Positions 18,501 through 28,312 are shown, counted from the first letter of the stretch. The stretch is 64,000 bases of DNA from Lysobacterales bacterium (GCA_022841325.1 JALHRS010000009.1:48507-112506), one strand, 5' to 3'. The notes: generated by a model not told the origin, from the letters alone. Numbers and translations: made by a program.

Positions 18501-19088
18501 GATCGCGCGACCGAAGAGCTGCAGGTCGCGCGGTCCAGGCTGGTTTTCGCCGGTGACCAGGTTGACGCTCCAGGGATTGAGATCGGCGATGTCCAGCGCA
18601 ATTTCCAGCGTGCGTCTGGCATGCAGCAGCTGTTCGTCCGCGTGTCGCAGCCCGGCCTCGTCCACGCGCTTGCGGCCGACATGGACCGCCGCGGCCAATT
18701 GCCGGGCATGCTGCAATCCTGCTTCCAGGAAAGCCGCCGTCGCTGGCCAGGGAATCCGCGCCCAGTGCACTGGCATGTCGTGCGGCAAATGCGACAGCTC
18801 CGTCGACAACAGCAGCAAGGTGGGCATGCGGTCGTCGGCCGCCACCGACAAGGGCAGATCTCCCGCCTGGCGATGAATCAGTACCCGCACGTCCAGCAGA
18901 CCATCGGTGTCCTCGGGTGTGGTCCACACCCAGTTCGCTGACGCCAGCACCGGAGCGATCTCCGCTCGCAACCCAGCATCAACGACGCCCAGAAAGGCAC
19001 GATTAGCCGAGACCATCTTTTCGTGGCCTGTCGCGGCGAGCTCATTTTCAGCCTGCGCTGGCCTGTCCCCAGACATGCGTTTCGCCAT
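15594..19088 (-). CDS. Soluble multi-PAS hybrid histidine kinase (4 PAS - HisKA - HATPase - REC)
   Basis: 1164 residues with no transmembrane segment. An N-terminal region of about 160 residues (partly resembling a divergent receiver-like sensor) is followed by roughly four PAS/PAC units near 165-285, 295-395, 405-510 and 520-630; each ends in a PAC-like stretch such as [33 protein letters not shown] or [11 protein letters not shown]. The H box [15 protein letters not shown] has His661; [22 protein letters not shown] and [12 protein letters not shown] follow. A degenerate receiver-like segment comes before the C-terminal receiver, which has phospho-Asp1085 in [13 protein letters not shown] start at the ATG at 19088; a TTG seven codons upstream is possible. 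It is the first gene of the two-kinase leftward unit. Confidence 0.88.
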   Translation of the reverse strand: MAKRMSGDRPAQAENELAATGHEKMVSANRAFLGVVDAGLRAEIAPVLASANWVWTTPEDTDGLLDVRVLIHRQAGDLPLSVAADDRMPTLLLLSTELSHLPHDMPVHWARIPWPATAAFLEAGLQHARQLAAAVHVGRKRVDEAGLRHADEQLLHARRTLEIALDIADLNPWSVNLVTGENQPGPRDLQLFGRAITTRAQFEESVWPEDREIAAQLSSAAFLQSSKTLSLEFRVRRLDGRVLWLRCHARCEQDAQGRPAHLIGVSRDVTSERVARAALERSLSQLERVQQATHVVLWEWNRERGARWLMAGGIEAEGKDLPRIHPDDRFRVLRQLRRVQREDRPFESEFRLVAHGGHEQWISAQGRQLPGKAGDIPAMSGVMLDISARRQAEERVRFARERLRRALVAANMSTWEWSPTGAEAAASGEVVTTPEGLSVRVHPDDQHLHQLAAAEAMASESGDFRCQFRALLDDGRMRWLRSVGGRIHDRHGRRRLLAGITMDITQEKVMQDALAQSREWQRRAAAAGGLNLWRVDLATGERHGGDRDQQIFGCEPSSLSSVEAMIHPDDQARVEHAWQGSIRSGTPYNIEYRIRAADGGFRWLRVSGKVLADEALGTRHMVGATLDITQQVDSEQKLRDALRQAERASAAKSAFLASVSHELRTPLNAVVGYASLLSGMETDDTRGAHVRAIHQGANQLLVLINDVLDFSRIEAGELRLEKVPFRLDECLESALEMVAGQAEAKGICLLMTASDCSARVVLGDPTRWRQIALNLLNNACKFTDHGVARIDLTMTLSGQGVEVRVRVEDTGIGMAPAVIRQLFQPFRQGDDSTTRRFGGTGLGLSICKRLMDLMGGRILVKSTPGVGSVFEVSACLPLAPVASVTRETSGLTGQRVAVSVRSTHLQDALVWQVQQGGASAEIVAPAGLAECLKSTKVPYAALITGSDLLAQLQQDRWPQGVQGTPLPVIALVAVNDAREPFLNGAGARVIPISRALTPNRLQKALRELLIAPQHRLEPQLPSAVASTLGTSRGTTQVLVVEDNELNQWLTVLQLEALGVRSAMVENGRLAVERLQSEFFPVVLMDIEMPQMDGMEAARRIRAQTRPGQTRPYIIALTAHVMGESRERFLAAGMDDFVSKPVILTELRQALERAQVALGMAFVKP

Positions 19089-19301
19089 CAGTGATCGATT
19101 GCGTTCCAAGTACGGATTCGAAGCCCCGATCTTGCACTGAAATCAGAACGCCGCGCTCGGGTGCCCACTCACGCGGCCACATTCAGCACAATTCTTGCCC
19201 TTTCCCCACAGGCTTGCCCGCGTAAACTCGGAATTCAGCTGCGGCCATCCACAACGATTTCCCGGCTACGCCGTTCTCTGATGCGGGAAGCTCCTCTGCT
19301 G

Positions 19302-20597
19302 ATGGCCAATGAACAACACCCGTTTCCATCGCGCCGCATGCTGGTGCTGGACGACGATGGCGTAGTCGCCACCATCGTCGCGCTGCTGGCCGAAAAGACC
19401 GGATTCGACACCCGGATCGTGACCAACCGGGCGGAATTTCTCGATCAATTCGCCCGGTGGCACCCTACCCATGTATCTCTGGACCTGATGCTGCCGGACG
19501 GCGACGGCATCGAGATCATTCGCGCCTTGCCGGAAGCCGCGCGGGCGACCTCGATCATCATCGTCAGCAGCATCAGCAGCAAAGTGCTGGATGCCGCTCG
19601 TCTGGTTGCCCAGGAGCGCGGCTTCCGAGTGGCCGGGTGCTTTGCCAAGCCAGTGGACTTCGCGGCCTTCTCCGAGCTACTGCGGCGCGATGCTGAGGCC
19701 TGTTCGAAGCAGAGCAGCGCCTATGCCAGCGCAGACGCGACGCCACTGCGCGAAGACCTGCTGGCGGCGGCAGCCTCGAGCGGGCAGATCGTCATGCACT
19801 ACCAGCCGAAGATCGAGCTGCACACCGGCACGGTGATTGGAGTTGAAGCGCTGGTGCGCTGGCAGCATCCGCAACTGGGTCTGCTTTACCCGGATTTCAT
19901 CATTCCGCAGTTCGAGCGAAACAATGCCATTCACACGCTCACGCCAGTCATCATCGGCAAATCGCTGGACTGGTTCTCGAACTCGGCCCGAGGCCGGAAT
20001 CTGACCCTGGCTATCAACCTCTCAGGCCGGGATCTGGAGGTGGAGGATCTGGCCGATCACATCGCCGAGGCTTGTGCGCGCCGAGCGGTCCGACCCGAAA
20101 AGGTGATACTCGAATTGACCGAGACCAGCGCCACCAGCGACTCCAGATTGGCCCTGGCGACTCTGACCCGGCTGCGAATCAAGGGATTCGGGCTGGCAAT
20201 GGACGACTTCGGGACCGGCTATTCCTCGATCGTGCAGCTGGCGCGGCTTCCGTTCTCAGCCCTGAAGGTCGATCGCTCCTTTGTCCAGAGCATCGAGCAT
20301 TCTGCCGAAGCGCGGAAAATCGTCAAGTCCATCATTGGACTCGCGCATTCCCTGGGCTTGAATGTGGTCGCCGAGGGCGCCGAGACGCTGGCGGCGGCCC
20401 GCTGGCTGCGCCAGTTCAGAGCCGACAGCGCCCAGGGTTACTACATGGCCAGGGCGATGGGAGAGGGCGAATTGCACGATTGGCTGGAGCATTGGAGACC
20501 GGCGGATTTCCTCGCGGCACTGGGCATGCAATCAGGGTCCAAGGATTCCAACTCCGGACAGCAGCTACCGCTGGGGGAACACCATGAACTGGGATAA
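19302..20597 (+). CDS. Response regulator with EAL domain (c-di-GMP phosphodiesterase)
   Basis: 431 residues. The N-terminal receiver (MLVLDDDGVV, phospho-Asp61 in SLDLMLPDGDG, FAKPVD) is followed by an EAL domain with catalytic hallmarks intact: VEALVRW (Glu182), ELTETSA, MDDFGTGYSS, KVDRSFV and VVAEGAET. It should hydrolyse cyclic di-GMP to pGpG under receiver control. The domain order differs from RpfG, which is REC-HD-GYP. The ATG at 19302 has GGAAG about 11 nt upstream; earlier starts at 19281 (ATG) and 19161 (GTG) are possible. Its 3' end overlaps the HPt gene by 14 bp. It is divergent from the multi-PAS kinase. Confidence 0.92.
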   Translation: MANEQHPFPSRRMLVLDDDGVVATIVALLAEKTGFDTRIVTNRAEFLDQFARWHPTHVSLDLMLPDGDGIEIIRALPEAARATSIIIVSSISSKVLDAARLVAQERGFRVAGCFAKPVDFAAFSELLRRDAEACSKQSSAYASADATPLREDLLAAAASSGQIVMHYQPKIELHTGTVIGVEALVRWQHPQLGLLYPDFIIPQFERNNAIHTLTPVIIGKSLDWFSNSARGRNLTLAINLSGRDLEVEDLADHIAEACARRAVRPEKVILELTETSATSDSRLALATLTRLRIKGFGLAMDDFGTGYSSIVQLARLPFSALKVDRSFVQSIEHSAEARKIVKSIIGLAHSLGLNVVAEGAETLAAARWLRQFRADSAQGYYMARAMGEGELHDWLEHWRPADFLAALGMQSGSKDSNSGQQLPLGEHHELG

Positions 20598-20976
20598 GGC
20601 ACTAAAGGAAGTCCAGGTCGACCTCGCCACGATCGCCCAAATCCGGCAACTGGAATCGATACGCCCTGGCGTACTCGGACAGCTGGTGAGCGTGTTCGAG
20701 CGTTCGGCTGCCACCGCGCTGGCGCGCATACGCCAGAGCGTGCGAGAAGGCGACGCCGAGCAGTTGCGACTGACGCTACATTCGCTCAAGGGTACGGCCG
20801 GCAGCCTCGGAGCGCGCCGACTCAGTGCGCTGGTCGCGGTCTTCGAAGCCGAAGTCCAGGCCTCGGAAACGAGCGAGGACAGCGCTCGCCTGAGCGCGCT
20901 GGCCGATGGGCTCCAGCACGAATTCTGGCAAGTGTTCCCGCAACTACAGGAACTGGGTCGGCAAACAGGCCCCTGA
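20584..20976 (+). CDS. Stand-alone HPt phosphotransfer protein
   Basis: 130 residues with the HPt motif LHSLKGTAGSLGA; His66 is the phospho-acceptor. HPt proteins relay phosphate from the receiver of a hybrid kinase to a terminal response regulator. All three hybrid kinases of this island end in a receiver and none carries its own HPt, so this protein is the obvious local relay, with the REC-EAL and OmpR-type proteins as candidate acceptors. The ATG at 20584 lies inside the end of the EAL gene in another frame, implying coupled expression. Confidence 0.9.
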   Translation: MNWDKALKEVQVDLATIAQIRQLESIRPGVLGQLVSVFERSAATALARIRQSVREGDAEQLRLTLHSLKGTAGSLGARRLSALVAVFEAEVQASETSEDSARLSALADGLQHEFWQVFPQLQELGRQTGP

Positions 20977-21082
20977 TTCTAATCGCCTTTGCTATACAGT
21001 CAGCGCGAATTCCATGGCGGCGGGTGAAGGGCATCCTTGTCCGAGCGCTGCCTCCACCTTGCAGCAAGCGGAGAGTCCACTG

Positions 21083-21796
21083 GTGCAGCCTGACATCGTT
21101 GTAGGCATCGTCGAGGATGATCCGATTCAGGCTGAACTGCTGAGCCTGACCTTGCACGCGGCTGGCATGCGCGCGGAGTGCTTCGACTCAGCCCAGGCTT
21201 TTCTGCGCCGATCCGGGGATTCGCATATCGACGTGTTGCTGCTGGACTGGAAAATGCCGCATCTGAGCGGCATCGATCTGTTGCGCAAACTGCGCAGCAA
21301 CCGTCGCGATAGCCTGCCGGTAATCCTGGTGACCGGCATGGGCGACGAGCGCGATCTGGTCTACGGCTTCTCCTGCGGCGCCGACGACTACATCGTCAAG
21401 CCGCCGAGCGCACCGGAGCTCATCGCCCGGGTGCGCGCCGTGTATAGACGCAGCTCCGGCGGCACTGCCAGCATGGAAGGCAATACCGCACCTTTCAGTT
21501 TCGATCTTCGCGGCCGCGAACTAAGGATGGATGGCCGGCTGGTGACCACAACCGAGCGCGAATTCGATTTGCTGGCCTACTTCTTCAAGCGACCCAACCG
21601 CATCGTCAGCCGCAAGATGCTGCTGACCGACATCTGGAACCTGCCGGAGACCTCCATCACCCGCAGCGTTGACACCTTCGTCAGCCGGCTACGCACCAGT
21701 TTCGGCTTGAATGGCCGCAGCGGCTGGCGCCTGGACGGGGTTTACCAGCACGGATACCGGCTGGTTCGTCTGGACTCCGAGGAAGCCAAGGGCTAG
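21083..21796 (+). CDS. OmpR/PhoB-type response regulator
   Basis: 237 residues. The receiver (VGIVEDDPIQAELL, phospho-Asp55 in LLLDWKMPHLSG, DDYIVKPPSAPE) is followed by a winged-helix DNA-binding domain of the OmpR class (LTTTEREFDLLAYFF-like helices, ITRSVDTFVSRLR recognition region, GYRLVRL at the end). I chose the GTG at 21083 because GGAGAG lies 7 nt upstream; an upstream ATG at 21014 is an alternative. It sits right after the HPt gene and is the only DNA-binding output within the island. Its stop overlaps the convergent lone-receiver gene by 4 bp. Confidence 0.9.
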   Translation: MQPDIVVGIVEDDPIQAELLSLTLHAAGMRAECFDSAQAFLRRSGDSHIDVLLLDWKMPHLSGIDLLRKLRSNRRDSLPVILVTGMGDERDLVYGFSCGADDYIVKPPSAPELIARVRAVYRRSSGGTASMEGNTAPFSFDLRGRELRMDGRLVTTTEREFDLLAYFFKRPNRIVSRKMLLTDIWNLPETSITRSVDTFVSRLRTSFGLNGRSGWRLDGVYQHGYRLVRLDSEEAKG

Positions 21797-22224
21797 CCCG
21801 GCGCGAGCACCTGATCGGAACTGGGCGGAATCGCCTGTTCCAGCGCCGAAACCATGGCGTCCACCCAGAACGGCTTTCGCAGCGTGGACACCACATTGAC
21901 CCCGTGCCGGGTGCACTCGGCGGCGCGCTGCGCCAGGCGCTCTTCGCTGCTGGCACTGATCAGCACCACCGGCATGCCGGGAGCGTGTCTGATGATCTCC
22001 TCTATGAGCCTTTCAGAGGTCCGATCGGGCATGATCAGGTCGAGCACCACGGCCGCTGGACCGGCCTGCAATGAAGCCAGTGCCGTATCGAAATCATTGG
22101 CAGTGACCGAATGATGGCCGACGTAGTCGATCATGGTGCTGACCAGCAACAGGGAGTCCGGGTCATCATCGATGATGAGGATGTTCTTGAGCGTGGCCTG
22201 TTCGTTCTTCATTGCCGGATTCAT
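21793..22224 (-). CDS. Single-domain response regulator at the end of the Chp-like operon
   Basis: 143 residues consisting of one receiver: acidic pocket ILIIDDDPDS, phospho-Asp62 in VLDLIMPDR, conserved Thr/Ser in LISASSEE and Lys in LRKPF. No output domain. Its ATG overlaps the CheA stop (ATGA), so it is the last gene of the leftward chemosensory operon. Lone receivers in such systems act as CheY-like effectors or phosphate sinks. Confidence 0.88.
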   Translation of the reverse strand: MNPAMKNEQATLKNILIIDDDPDSLLLVSTMIDYVGHHSVTANDFDTALASLQAGPAAVVLDLIMPDRTSERLIEEIIRHAPGMPVVLISASSEERLAQRAAECTRHGVNVVSTLRKPFWVDAMVSALEQAIPPSSDQVLAPG

Positions 22225-25200
22225 GCCAGTTCCAGTTGCGATGGGGATACCTGAGTGGTCGACAGCTCTCTGACCACCCGTACCAGTTCGTCTTCCGAGT
22301 AGGGTTTGGCCAACATCAGCGTAACACCGGCTTCCATCGCCTGGGCGCGATACTTGTCGCCTGCACGCGAAGTGATCATGACCACCGGAATGTCACGCTG
22401 AATGGCCTTGCTGCGCATGAAGCGGGTGACTTCCAGGCCATTGAGCTTGGGCATCTCCAGATCCATCAGCACCAGACTGGGGGTGGAGCGATCGATCAAC
22501 TCCAGCGCCTCCAGGCCGTCTCTGGCCGCCAGCACTTCGTAGCCGGCGTCCTGCATCAGCTCCGTCAAGGCGCGGCGCACGCTGAGAGAATCGTCGGCCA
22601 CCACCACCCGCGGCAGCTGCTGCAGCTCTGCCGGACGCAACAGCTCCGGTTGCTCCGAGCCATCCCTCTGGTAGGCATTCACCAGTTGCGCCATGTCCAC
22701 GACCGTCGCCAGTTGGCCGTCACCGAGCAGGGTCATGCCGCGCACCGCCGGAATGGCCGGAAGATGGCGGCTGATCGGCTTGACCACAACCTGAGACACA
22801 TCGCCAACCGTGTTGACCCCGATCAGATGGATACGGCCATTGAGATCGCGGACGACCAGACCCAGCTGCTGGGTGCTGCCGCGACTGCGCTGGCTGGCCA
22901 GGCCGTACAGCGACTCGATCGGCAGCAGCGGCAACACGCTGTCGCCTACCTGCAGCTGCGGCTGACCGAGATCATCCAGGGTCAGCTCGCTGGCACTGAA
23001 GCCGTGGACACGCTCGATCGAGCTCACGACCACGCCAATGACCAGTTGATGGCCCGTCACGACCAGCACATTGGCCACGGTCTGGCTGACCGGCAGGCGC
23101 ATGCGTACGCTCAGGCCGCGCCCCGGCTGACTGTCCAGACTGAGACTGCCGCGCAGTTCATTGACGCGCTGGTTGACCACATCCATGCCGATGCCGCGCC
23201 CGGACACCTGCGTGGCCTGCTCACGGGTACTGAAGCCCTGGGTCAGGATCAACTGCGCCAGCTCGGCAAGCGTGCTCTCGCGCTCGCCATCCAGCAGTCC
23301 GAGTGTGGTGGCCTTGGTGCGGATACCAACATAGTCCAGTCCGCGTCCGTCATCGACGATGCGCACATCGACCAGGTCACCCTGAATGCCGACGTCGATG
23401 GCGATGTGGCCGACGCTGGGCTTGCCAGCCCTGACGCGGTCGTCCGGGTCCTCGATGCCGTGGTCGACGGCGTTGCGCAGGATGTGCCCGAGCGGCTCGA
23501 CGATGCGATCCAGCAACTCGGCATCCAGCAGCGTGCTCGTGCCCTTGAGTGTCAGGTCGACCTCGCGCCCGAGCTGGCGTGCAGTTTGACGCACGATACG
23601 TTGCAGGCGCCCGGAGATCTGGTCGAAGGGCAGCATCCGTGCTCGCTGCACCTGAGCTTGCAGATCGGCATGGACATTGTCCTGCTCACTGCGCAGCGAC
23701 TCCAGCTCAGCGTAGATGGCGTCCAGCTGTTGCTGGTGGGCGTCCTGGTCGGCGCCCGCTTCGATCAGCTGCCGCGAGACCACATGCAACTCGGAATACT
23801 GATCGAGTTCCAGCGGGTCCACCTCCGTGTTGCCCCGCAGGCTGGCCGATTGCAGGGCGATACCGCGCAGGGACACCAGATCGTCCAGCTTGGACAGCAG
23901 CTCCCTGGCGTGACGACGTTCCTGGCGCTGGTCCGCGTGCATGCGTTCAAGCACGCGCAGGCGCTGTTCCAGCTGGCTGGCCGTGACCAGGGCCTCGCCT
24001 GCCAGGCGCTGCAATTCGTCCAGCAGCGCTGCCGGCACCGACAAGGTCTGGGTGCGCACGCCGTCGTCGCTGGCCACGAGCGTAGCCGCTGCTGCCGAGG
24101 CCAGGACGGGCGCAGGGCTGATGTCCTCGCGGGGCGTTGCTGCGGCCGACGCCGGCGCGCTGTCGGCCTTCTCCAGCGCACTGTCGACACCGGCGAAGAA
24201 GCGGTTGCTCCAGTCCAGAATCGCCTGGTAGATGGCCATCGGTGCGTTGGGCTCCGGCCCACGCCCGAGCAGGAAATCGGCCATTTCCTCGACACAATCG
24301 GCGGCGCGATCCAGATCCTGCGCCAGCGCCGGATTAAGTTGCTGCGGGTGCTTGTGCAGTTCCAGCAGCACGTCTTCCAGCACATGGGTGAGATTGGCCA
24401 GCCCGCGCACACCCACGGTATTGGCGTCGCCTTTCAAGGTGTGGGCAACGCGCCGGGCTTCGTCCATCGGTGCGCTGTCGCCGCTGCGCAGCAACTGGCG
24501 GATCGCCCGTCCCAGCTGCTCGCTGTTGGTCGGCAATTCACGCAACATCCCTTCACGGACGTTGGGCAGCACGTCTGCAGCAATTTCCAGCGACACATCC
24601 TCGGGCATGGCGACGGTCTTGCGACTCGCAATCAGCGCCGGGTCGGTGCCTATGCGAATACGGCTGGCTTCGTCGAGCATCTGCGCCGACCAGAGCTCAT
24701 CGCCCACCGGCAACAGCCCGAACAGCGCGGCGAGCACTTCGGCATTGTCTGGCCCGGGATCGGCGAGGAAATGCGCCACCGCATCGCACAGGCTGGCCAG
24801 GTCTGCCGCCTCCGGCAACTCGTTTGCGGCGGCTGCCGCCTGCATGCCCTCCAGCCCACGACTGAGCGCCGCAAGCCCCAGCAGTTGCAGGGCGCTGGCC
24901 ACCAGACCCAGATGGAATTCCAGTTCGGCTACCGCATTCGCTCGATCTTGCGGCGTATCGGCTTGCGCCAGTGCGTCCAGATCGGGCAGCAGCTGGGTCT
25001 GCACGGCCTCGACCGCCAGCCCGAGTTCCTCGGCACTGATCCAGATGTCACCGGGCGCGCCAGCCGCATCCGCCAGGTCTGTAGGTGGCGCCGGCAGCAA
25101 GGCTGGTTCGAAGGCATCGTTGGCTGCTGCGGGCAGTTCCTGGAACTCCTCTTGCGGCACGGCTGGCATCGGTACCAGCGCGGACTCCAGCGCTTCATCG

Positions 25201-25760
25201 CGTGCAAGCTGCTCGGCCGAGGCGTACTGGAGGTCTTCAGAGCTAGCTTCGATCAGGACCGCCGTATCTACCAGCACGGCCTCTGCGGCGGCGACCTCGG
25301 GCGGCGCTGGTGGGGTAGCCGCGGCTGCCGTCGTCGCCAGCACCATCTGACTCTGGAAGGCGCTCAATTGCTTGTGCAGGAAGGCTGCCACCGAATCCGG
25401 CAGTGGCGGCATCTGCGGCAGCTGCTTCAATGCCTGGATCAACTCTGACGGCCGGACCAGCCGGCTGCTCGTCGAGCAGAATCTGGTGGCCTGACTGAAC
25501 CATGCATGCAAGGCCACGCGCTGGTCGTCGCTGTAGACCTTACCCTGCCGCTGCTGTTTGCCCACCGCGGCGGCGCAGATCCGAAGCAGATGCGAGACGC
25601 CAGCAACATCCAGCTCGACCGCGATGGTGACCGCCTCGGCCAGCAGCGGGTGCCAGCTGGCCGGGTTCAGGGCTTCGACGTCCTCACCGTCAAGGCCATC
25701 GCAGATGGCGTCGAGCACGCTGCCGAGTACAGACACGCTGTCGAGATCAAGGGCGGCCAT
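22221..25760 (-). CDS. CheA-type hybrid kinase of a Chp-like (type IV pilus) chemosensory system
   Basis: 1179 residues. A long N-terminal helical region with degenerate HPt-like segments is followed by one canonical HPt (VAHTLKGDANTVG, His440). Then come a dimerisation segment, a CheA-type HATPase (HILRNAVDHGIEDPDDR, IVDDGRGLD, GFSTREQATQVSGRGIGMDVV), a CheW-like domain (about 890-1020) and a C-terminal receiver with Asp1100 (VLMDLEMPKLNG). This is the ChpA/PilL layout, but ChpA of Pseudomonas has six HPt domains plus two HPt-like ones and about 2,500 residues; only one HPt His is convincing here. The ATG at 25760 has GGAGAGG 8 nt upstream; the longer TTG start is inferior. Confidence 0.9.
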   Translation of the reverse strand: MAALDLDSVSVLGSVLDAICDGLDGEDVEALNPASWHPLLAEAVTIAVELDVAGVSHLLRICAAAVGKQQRQGKVYSDDQRVALHAWFSQATRFCSTSSRLVRPSELIQALKQLPQMPPLPDSVAAFLHKQLSAFQSQMVLATTAAAATPPAPPEVAAAEAVLVDTAVLIEASSEDLQYASAEQLARDEALESALVPMPAVPQEEFQELPAAANDAFEPALLPAPPTDLADAAGAPGDIWISAEELGLAVEAVQTQLLPDLDALAQADTPQDRANAVAELEFHLGLVASALQLLGLAALSRGLEGMQAAAAANELPEAADLASLCDAVAHFLADPGPDNAEVLAALFGLLPVGDELWSAQMLDEASRIRIGTDPALIASRKTVAMPEDVSLEIAADVLPNVREGMLRELPTNSEQLGRAIRQLLRSGDSAPMDEARRVAHTLKGDANTVGVRGLANLTHVLEDVLLELHKHPQQLNPALAQDLDRAADCVEEMADFLLGRGPEPNAPMAIYQAILDWSNRFFAGVDSALEKADSAPASAAATPREDISPAPVLASAAAATLVASDDGVRTQTLSVPAALLDELQRLAGEALVTASQLEQRLRVLERMHADQRQERRHARELLSKLDDLVSLRGIALQSASLRGNTEVDPLELDQYSELHVVSRQLIEAGADQDAHQQQLDAIYAELESLRSEQDNVHADLQAQVQRARMLPFDQISGRLQRIVRQTARQLGREVDLTLKGTSTLLDAELLDRIVEPLGHILRNAVDHGIEDPDDRVRAGKPSVGHIAIDVGIQGDLVDVRIVDDGRGLDYVGIRTKATTLGLLDGERESTLAELAQLILTQGFSTREQATQVSGRGIGMDVVNQRVNELRGSLSLDSQPGRGLSVRMRLPVSQTVANVLVVTGHQLVIGVVVSSIERVHGFSASELTLDDLGQPQLQVGDSVLPLLPIESLYGLASQRSRGSTQQLGLVVRDLNGRIHLIGVNTVGDVSQVVVKPISRHLPAIPAVRGMTLLGDGQLATVVDMAQLVNAYQRDGSEQPELLRPAELQQLPRVVVADDSLSVRRALTELMQDAGYEVLAARDGLEALELIDRSTPSLVLMDLEMPKLNGLEVTRFMRSKAIQRDIPVVMITSRAGDKYRAQAMEAGVTLMLAKPYSEDELVRVVRELSTTQVSPSQLELA

Positions 25761-25786
25761 GGGCTCTACCTCTCCGGATGGCGGGA

Positions 25787-28312
25787 TCAAGCAGGCAGCT
25801 GGAATTCGCTGACGGTCGACACCAGATCACGTGCCGAATCGGCCAGCGTATCGGTATCCTGCTTCTGCGCCTCAATCTCCTCCAGCGTGCGCTGCGAGCT
25901 CTGCAGCAACTCGTAGGCGCGGGTCAGCAGCTTCTTCGAGGCCTCACCCTGGGCCTGAGTGCTGCCGGCGATGCTGCGCACGGCTGCAGCCAGCTGCTCG
26001 GTCACCGCGCGGGTGTCGGTCATCTGGCCGCCGGCCTGGTCGGCGAGCTTGGAGATCTCAACGACCTGGGTGATGGTGGCGTTCATGGCCTGCACCGTTT
26101 CCGAGGTGTCGGCCTGAATGGCGTTGACCAGTGACGCGATCTGTTGCGTCGCCTGGCGGGCGTTTTCTGCCAGGCGCTTGACTTCGTCCGCGACCACCGC
26201 AAAACCGCGACCGGCATCGCCTGCGGCTACCGCCTGCATGGATGCGTTCAGAGCCAGGACTGAGGTCCGCTCTGCGATCTGGCCGATGATGGTCACCACC
26301 GAGCTGATCTCCTGCGAGCGCTCGCCCAGGCGCTTGACCCGCTTTTCCGTCTCGCGAATCTGGTCGCGTGACTCGGAAATACCGCTGACCGTGGCGCGCA
26401 CGATCTGCAGCGCGTCACCGGTGGACTTGATGGCGCGATCGGCCTGGGTCATGGCCTGCTGAGCCTCGTCTCCCATCTGGCGCAAGGCCATGGCGGTCTG
26501 CTGCAGCTCCTCGGAGGCTGAGGTCGCTTGGGTGGATGCGGCGTTGGCCACGTCGAAGACCTGCTGCGAGCGTGCACGCACGTTGTTCGACGCCGCCGAT
26601 ACCGTGTTGGAAATGCGCCGCACCGAACCCAGGGCGGTGGCGGTGGAGCGGGTCATCATGTTGATGGCGTCCGAGACCGCGCCGGTCACGTCCTCGGCCA
26701 CCGGCACCTTGACGCGCAGATCGCGGCCGGCGAGCTCAGCCACGGATGACATGATCTCCACCACCGAGTTGTTGAGTACTTCATTCTCGCGTTCGATACG
26801 TTCCTGGGTGGCGATACGCTCGTCCAGCATCTGGTCGAAGGTCACCGCCAACTGGCCGATTTCGTCGCTGGGCGCCAGGCGCACGCGGGCCTGATTGTCG
26901 CCCTGGGCCACGCGCGAGACCACGCCGGAGAAGTGGGTCAGGGGATTGTTGATCGAACGCGCCAGCCGCAGTGCGATCAGAACGGCGATGATGGCCATGA
27001 TCAGCAGCGTCAGTCCGGCCACCAGAAGAATCTGGTTGCGCAAGGCCACCGTGGGGGCGAGCGCTTCGGCATCGTCGATTTCCGACAGCAAGGCCCACTT
27101 CTGATTGAACACATTCAATGGCGCGTACGCACCCAGCACCGGAATACCGCGATAGTCAGGGTAGACGCCGACGCCCGTCTGGCCCTGCAGTGCCGCATTG
27201 GCGCCCTCGGTGTCGATGGTCATCAGGCCGATATTGGACTTGCGCTCGGCGATGGCGCTGACGGTGCTGGCATCCATGTTCGGCAAAGCACGCAGCATGT
27301 TCACAAAGCCGGCCGCATCTTCGGTGATGAAGCGTGAAATCGAGCGGGGCGTCTTGTCGGACCCCACCAGATAGACTTCGCCCGATTCACCCAGACCGAC
27401 GGTCGTCCACTGACGGTTGAAGGTCATGATGTCGTTGATGCGATCGATGGGCAGCTGCACGGCGAACACGCCGATCTGCTGGTCGCCGGCATACACGGCG
27501 GTGCTCACGAAGGTGGCCTGGTCCTGGTAGGAAGGCACATAGGGCGCATAGTCAGTCAGCAGCACCTCACCCGGCTTCAGACCGAGCCCATTGCTGTAGG
27601 CCTGGCCGAGACCGCTGTCAGCCCAGGGGCCGGTGCGCAGATTGCTGGCGAAATCGATTTCCTTGAAGTAGGTGTAGACGACGTTGCCGTCCATATCGAT
27701 CAGGAAGAAGTCGTAAAGGCCATAACGGTCTACCGCCGATCGCCCCAGGCCATGAATCAGTTCATGGCCGGCGGAATAGTCCGAGCCGTCGCTGGCGCGA
27801 TCGAGCCGACCTTTTTCGCCGAGCGGATTCGGGTTGGTGGCGATGTACCAGTACTGCGCGGCGATGGCGGCCGGCGATTGTTTGGCGAGAATGTCGGCGG
27901 CGCCCGGATCAGCGCCGGAATTGCGCTTGCCGTACTCGGCGCCGAACTGATTCTGGTAGTAGTCACCGACGCTGGCGCGCGCCTGTTCCAGCGGAACCGC
28001 CAGGGTGTCGGGCATGGCCTGCAAGGCTGGCGGCAGGGTGCGCAGGGCCGAGCGCACCAGCTCGGTCTGGGCGATGACCACCATGGAGTCGGCAACGTTC
28101 TCGAAGTAGGCCTTGATTTCGGCCTCCTTGCCAACCCGAATCGATTCCAGCTGATCGTTGGCGCGGGCGTTCAACGATTCCGAGGATTGCCGGGTGGCAA
28201 AGTAGGCCAGCACTGCAGCCAGCACGATCAGCGGAACGAGCGCCAGGCCGGTGGTACCAAACAGCAGGCGGTTACGGATGGAGCCGAAAAGGGAGCTTGT
28301 GTTCGCAGCCAT
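25787..28312 (-). CDS. Methyl-accepting chemotaxis protein (large periplasmic sensor, PilJ position)
   Basis: 841 residues. TM1 is about 17-39; a periplasmic region of about 380 residues follows that resembles a double CACHE (dCACHE) domain (YDFFLIDMDGNVVYT, STAVYAGDQQIGVFAVQLP, AYAPLNVFNQKWALLSEID). TM2 is about 424-447, followed by HAMP and a long methyl-accepting coiled coil with the signalling tip GFAVVADEVKRLAENARQAT (about 700-719). Classical PilJ has paired PilJ-type sensor domains instead, so this MCP may recognise a small-molecule ligand. It lies between CheW and CheA; the CheA start follows 26 bp after its stop. Confidence 0.9.
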   Translation of the reverse strand: MAANTSSLFGSIRNRLLFGTTGLALVPLIVLAAVLAYFATRQSSESLNARANDQLESIRVGKEAEIKAYFENVADSMVVIAQTELVRSALRTLPPALQAMPDTLAVPLEQARASVGDYYQNQFGAEYGKRNSGADPGAADILAKQSPAAIAAQYWYIATNPNPLGEKGRLDRASDGSDYSAGHELIHGLGRSAVDRYGLYDFFLIDMDGNVVYTYFKEIDFASNLRTGPWADSGLGQAYSNGLGLKPGEVLLTDYAPYVPSYQDQATFVSTAVYAGDQQIGVFAVQLPIDRINDIMTFNRQWTTVGLGESGEVYLVGSDKTPRSISRFITEDAAGFVNMLRALPNMDASTVSAIAERKSNIGLMTIDTEGANAALQGQTGVGVYPDYRGIPVLGAYAPLNVFNQKWALLSEIDDAEALAPTVALRNQILLVAGLTLLIMAIIAVLIALRLARSINNPLTHFSGVVSRVAQGDNQARVRLAPSDEIGQLAVTFDQMLDERIATQERIERENEVLNNSVVEIMSSVAELAGRDLRVKVPVAEDVTGAVSDAINMMTRSTATALGSVRRISNTVSAASNNVRARSQQVFDVANAASTQATSASEELQQTAMALRQMGDEAQQAMTQADRAIKSTGDALQIVRATVSGISESRDQIRETEKRVKRLGERSQEISSVVTIIGQIAERTSVLALNASMQAVAAGDAGRGFAVVADEVKRLAENARQATQQIASLVNAIQADTSETVQAMNATITQVVEISKLADQAGGQMTDTRAVTEQLAAAVRSIAGSTQAQGEASKKLLTRAYELLQSSQRTLEEIEAQKQDTDTLADSARDLVSTVSEFQLPA

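Noticed and set aside
15594..19088. Possible extra receiver-like domain between HATPase and the final receiver of the multi-PAS kinase
   Set aside because: The segment after [12 protein letters not shown] has strand/helix alternation but no Asp pocket; I mention it as degenerate and do not annotate it as a separate domain.
22212..25448. 1078-codon open frame antisense to the CheA gene
   Set aside because: High G+C produces long antisense frames; its His/Gln-rich composition is the mirror of CheA codons, and the minus-strand protein has clear family motifs.
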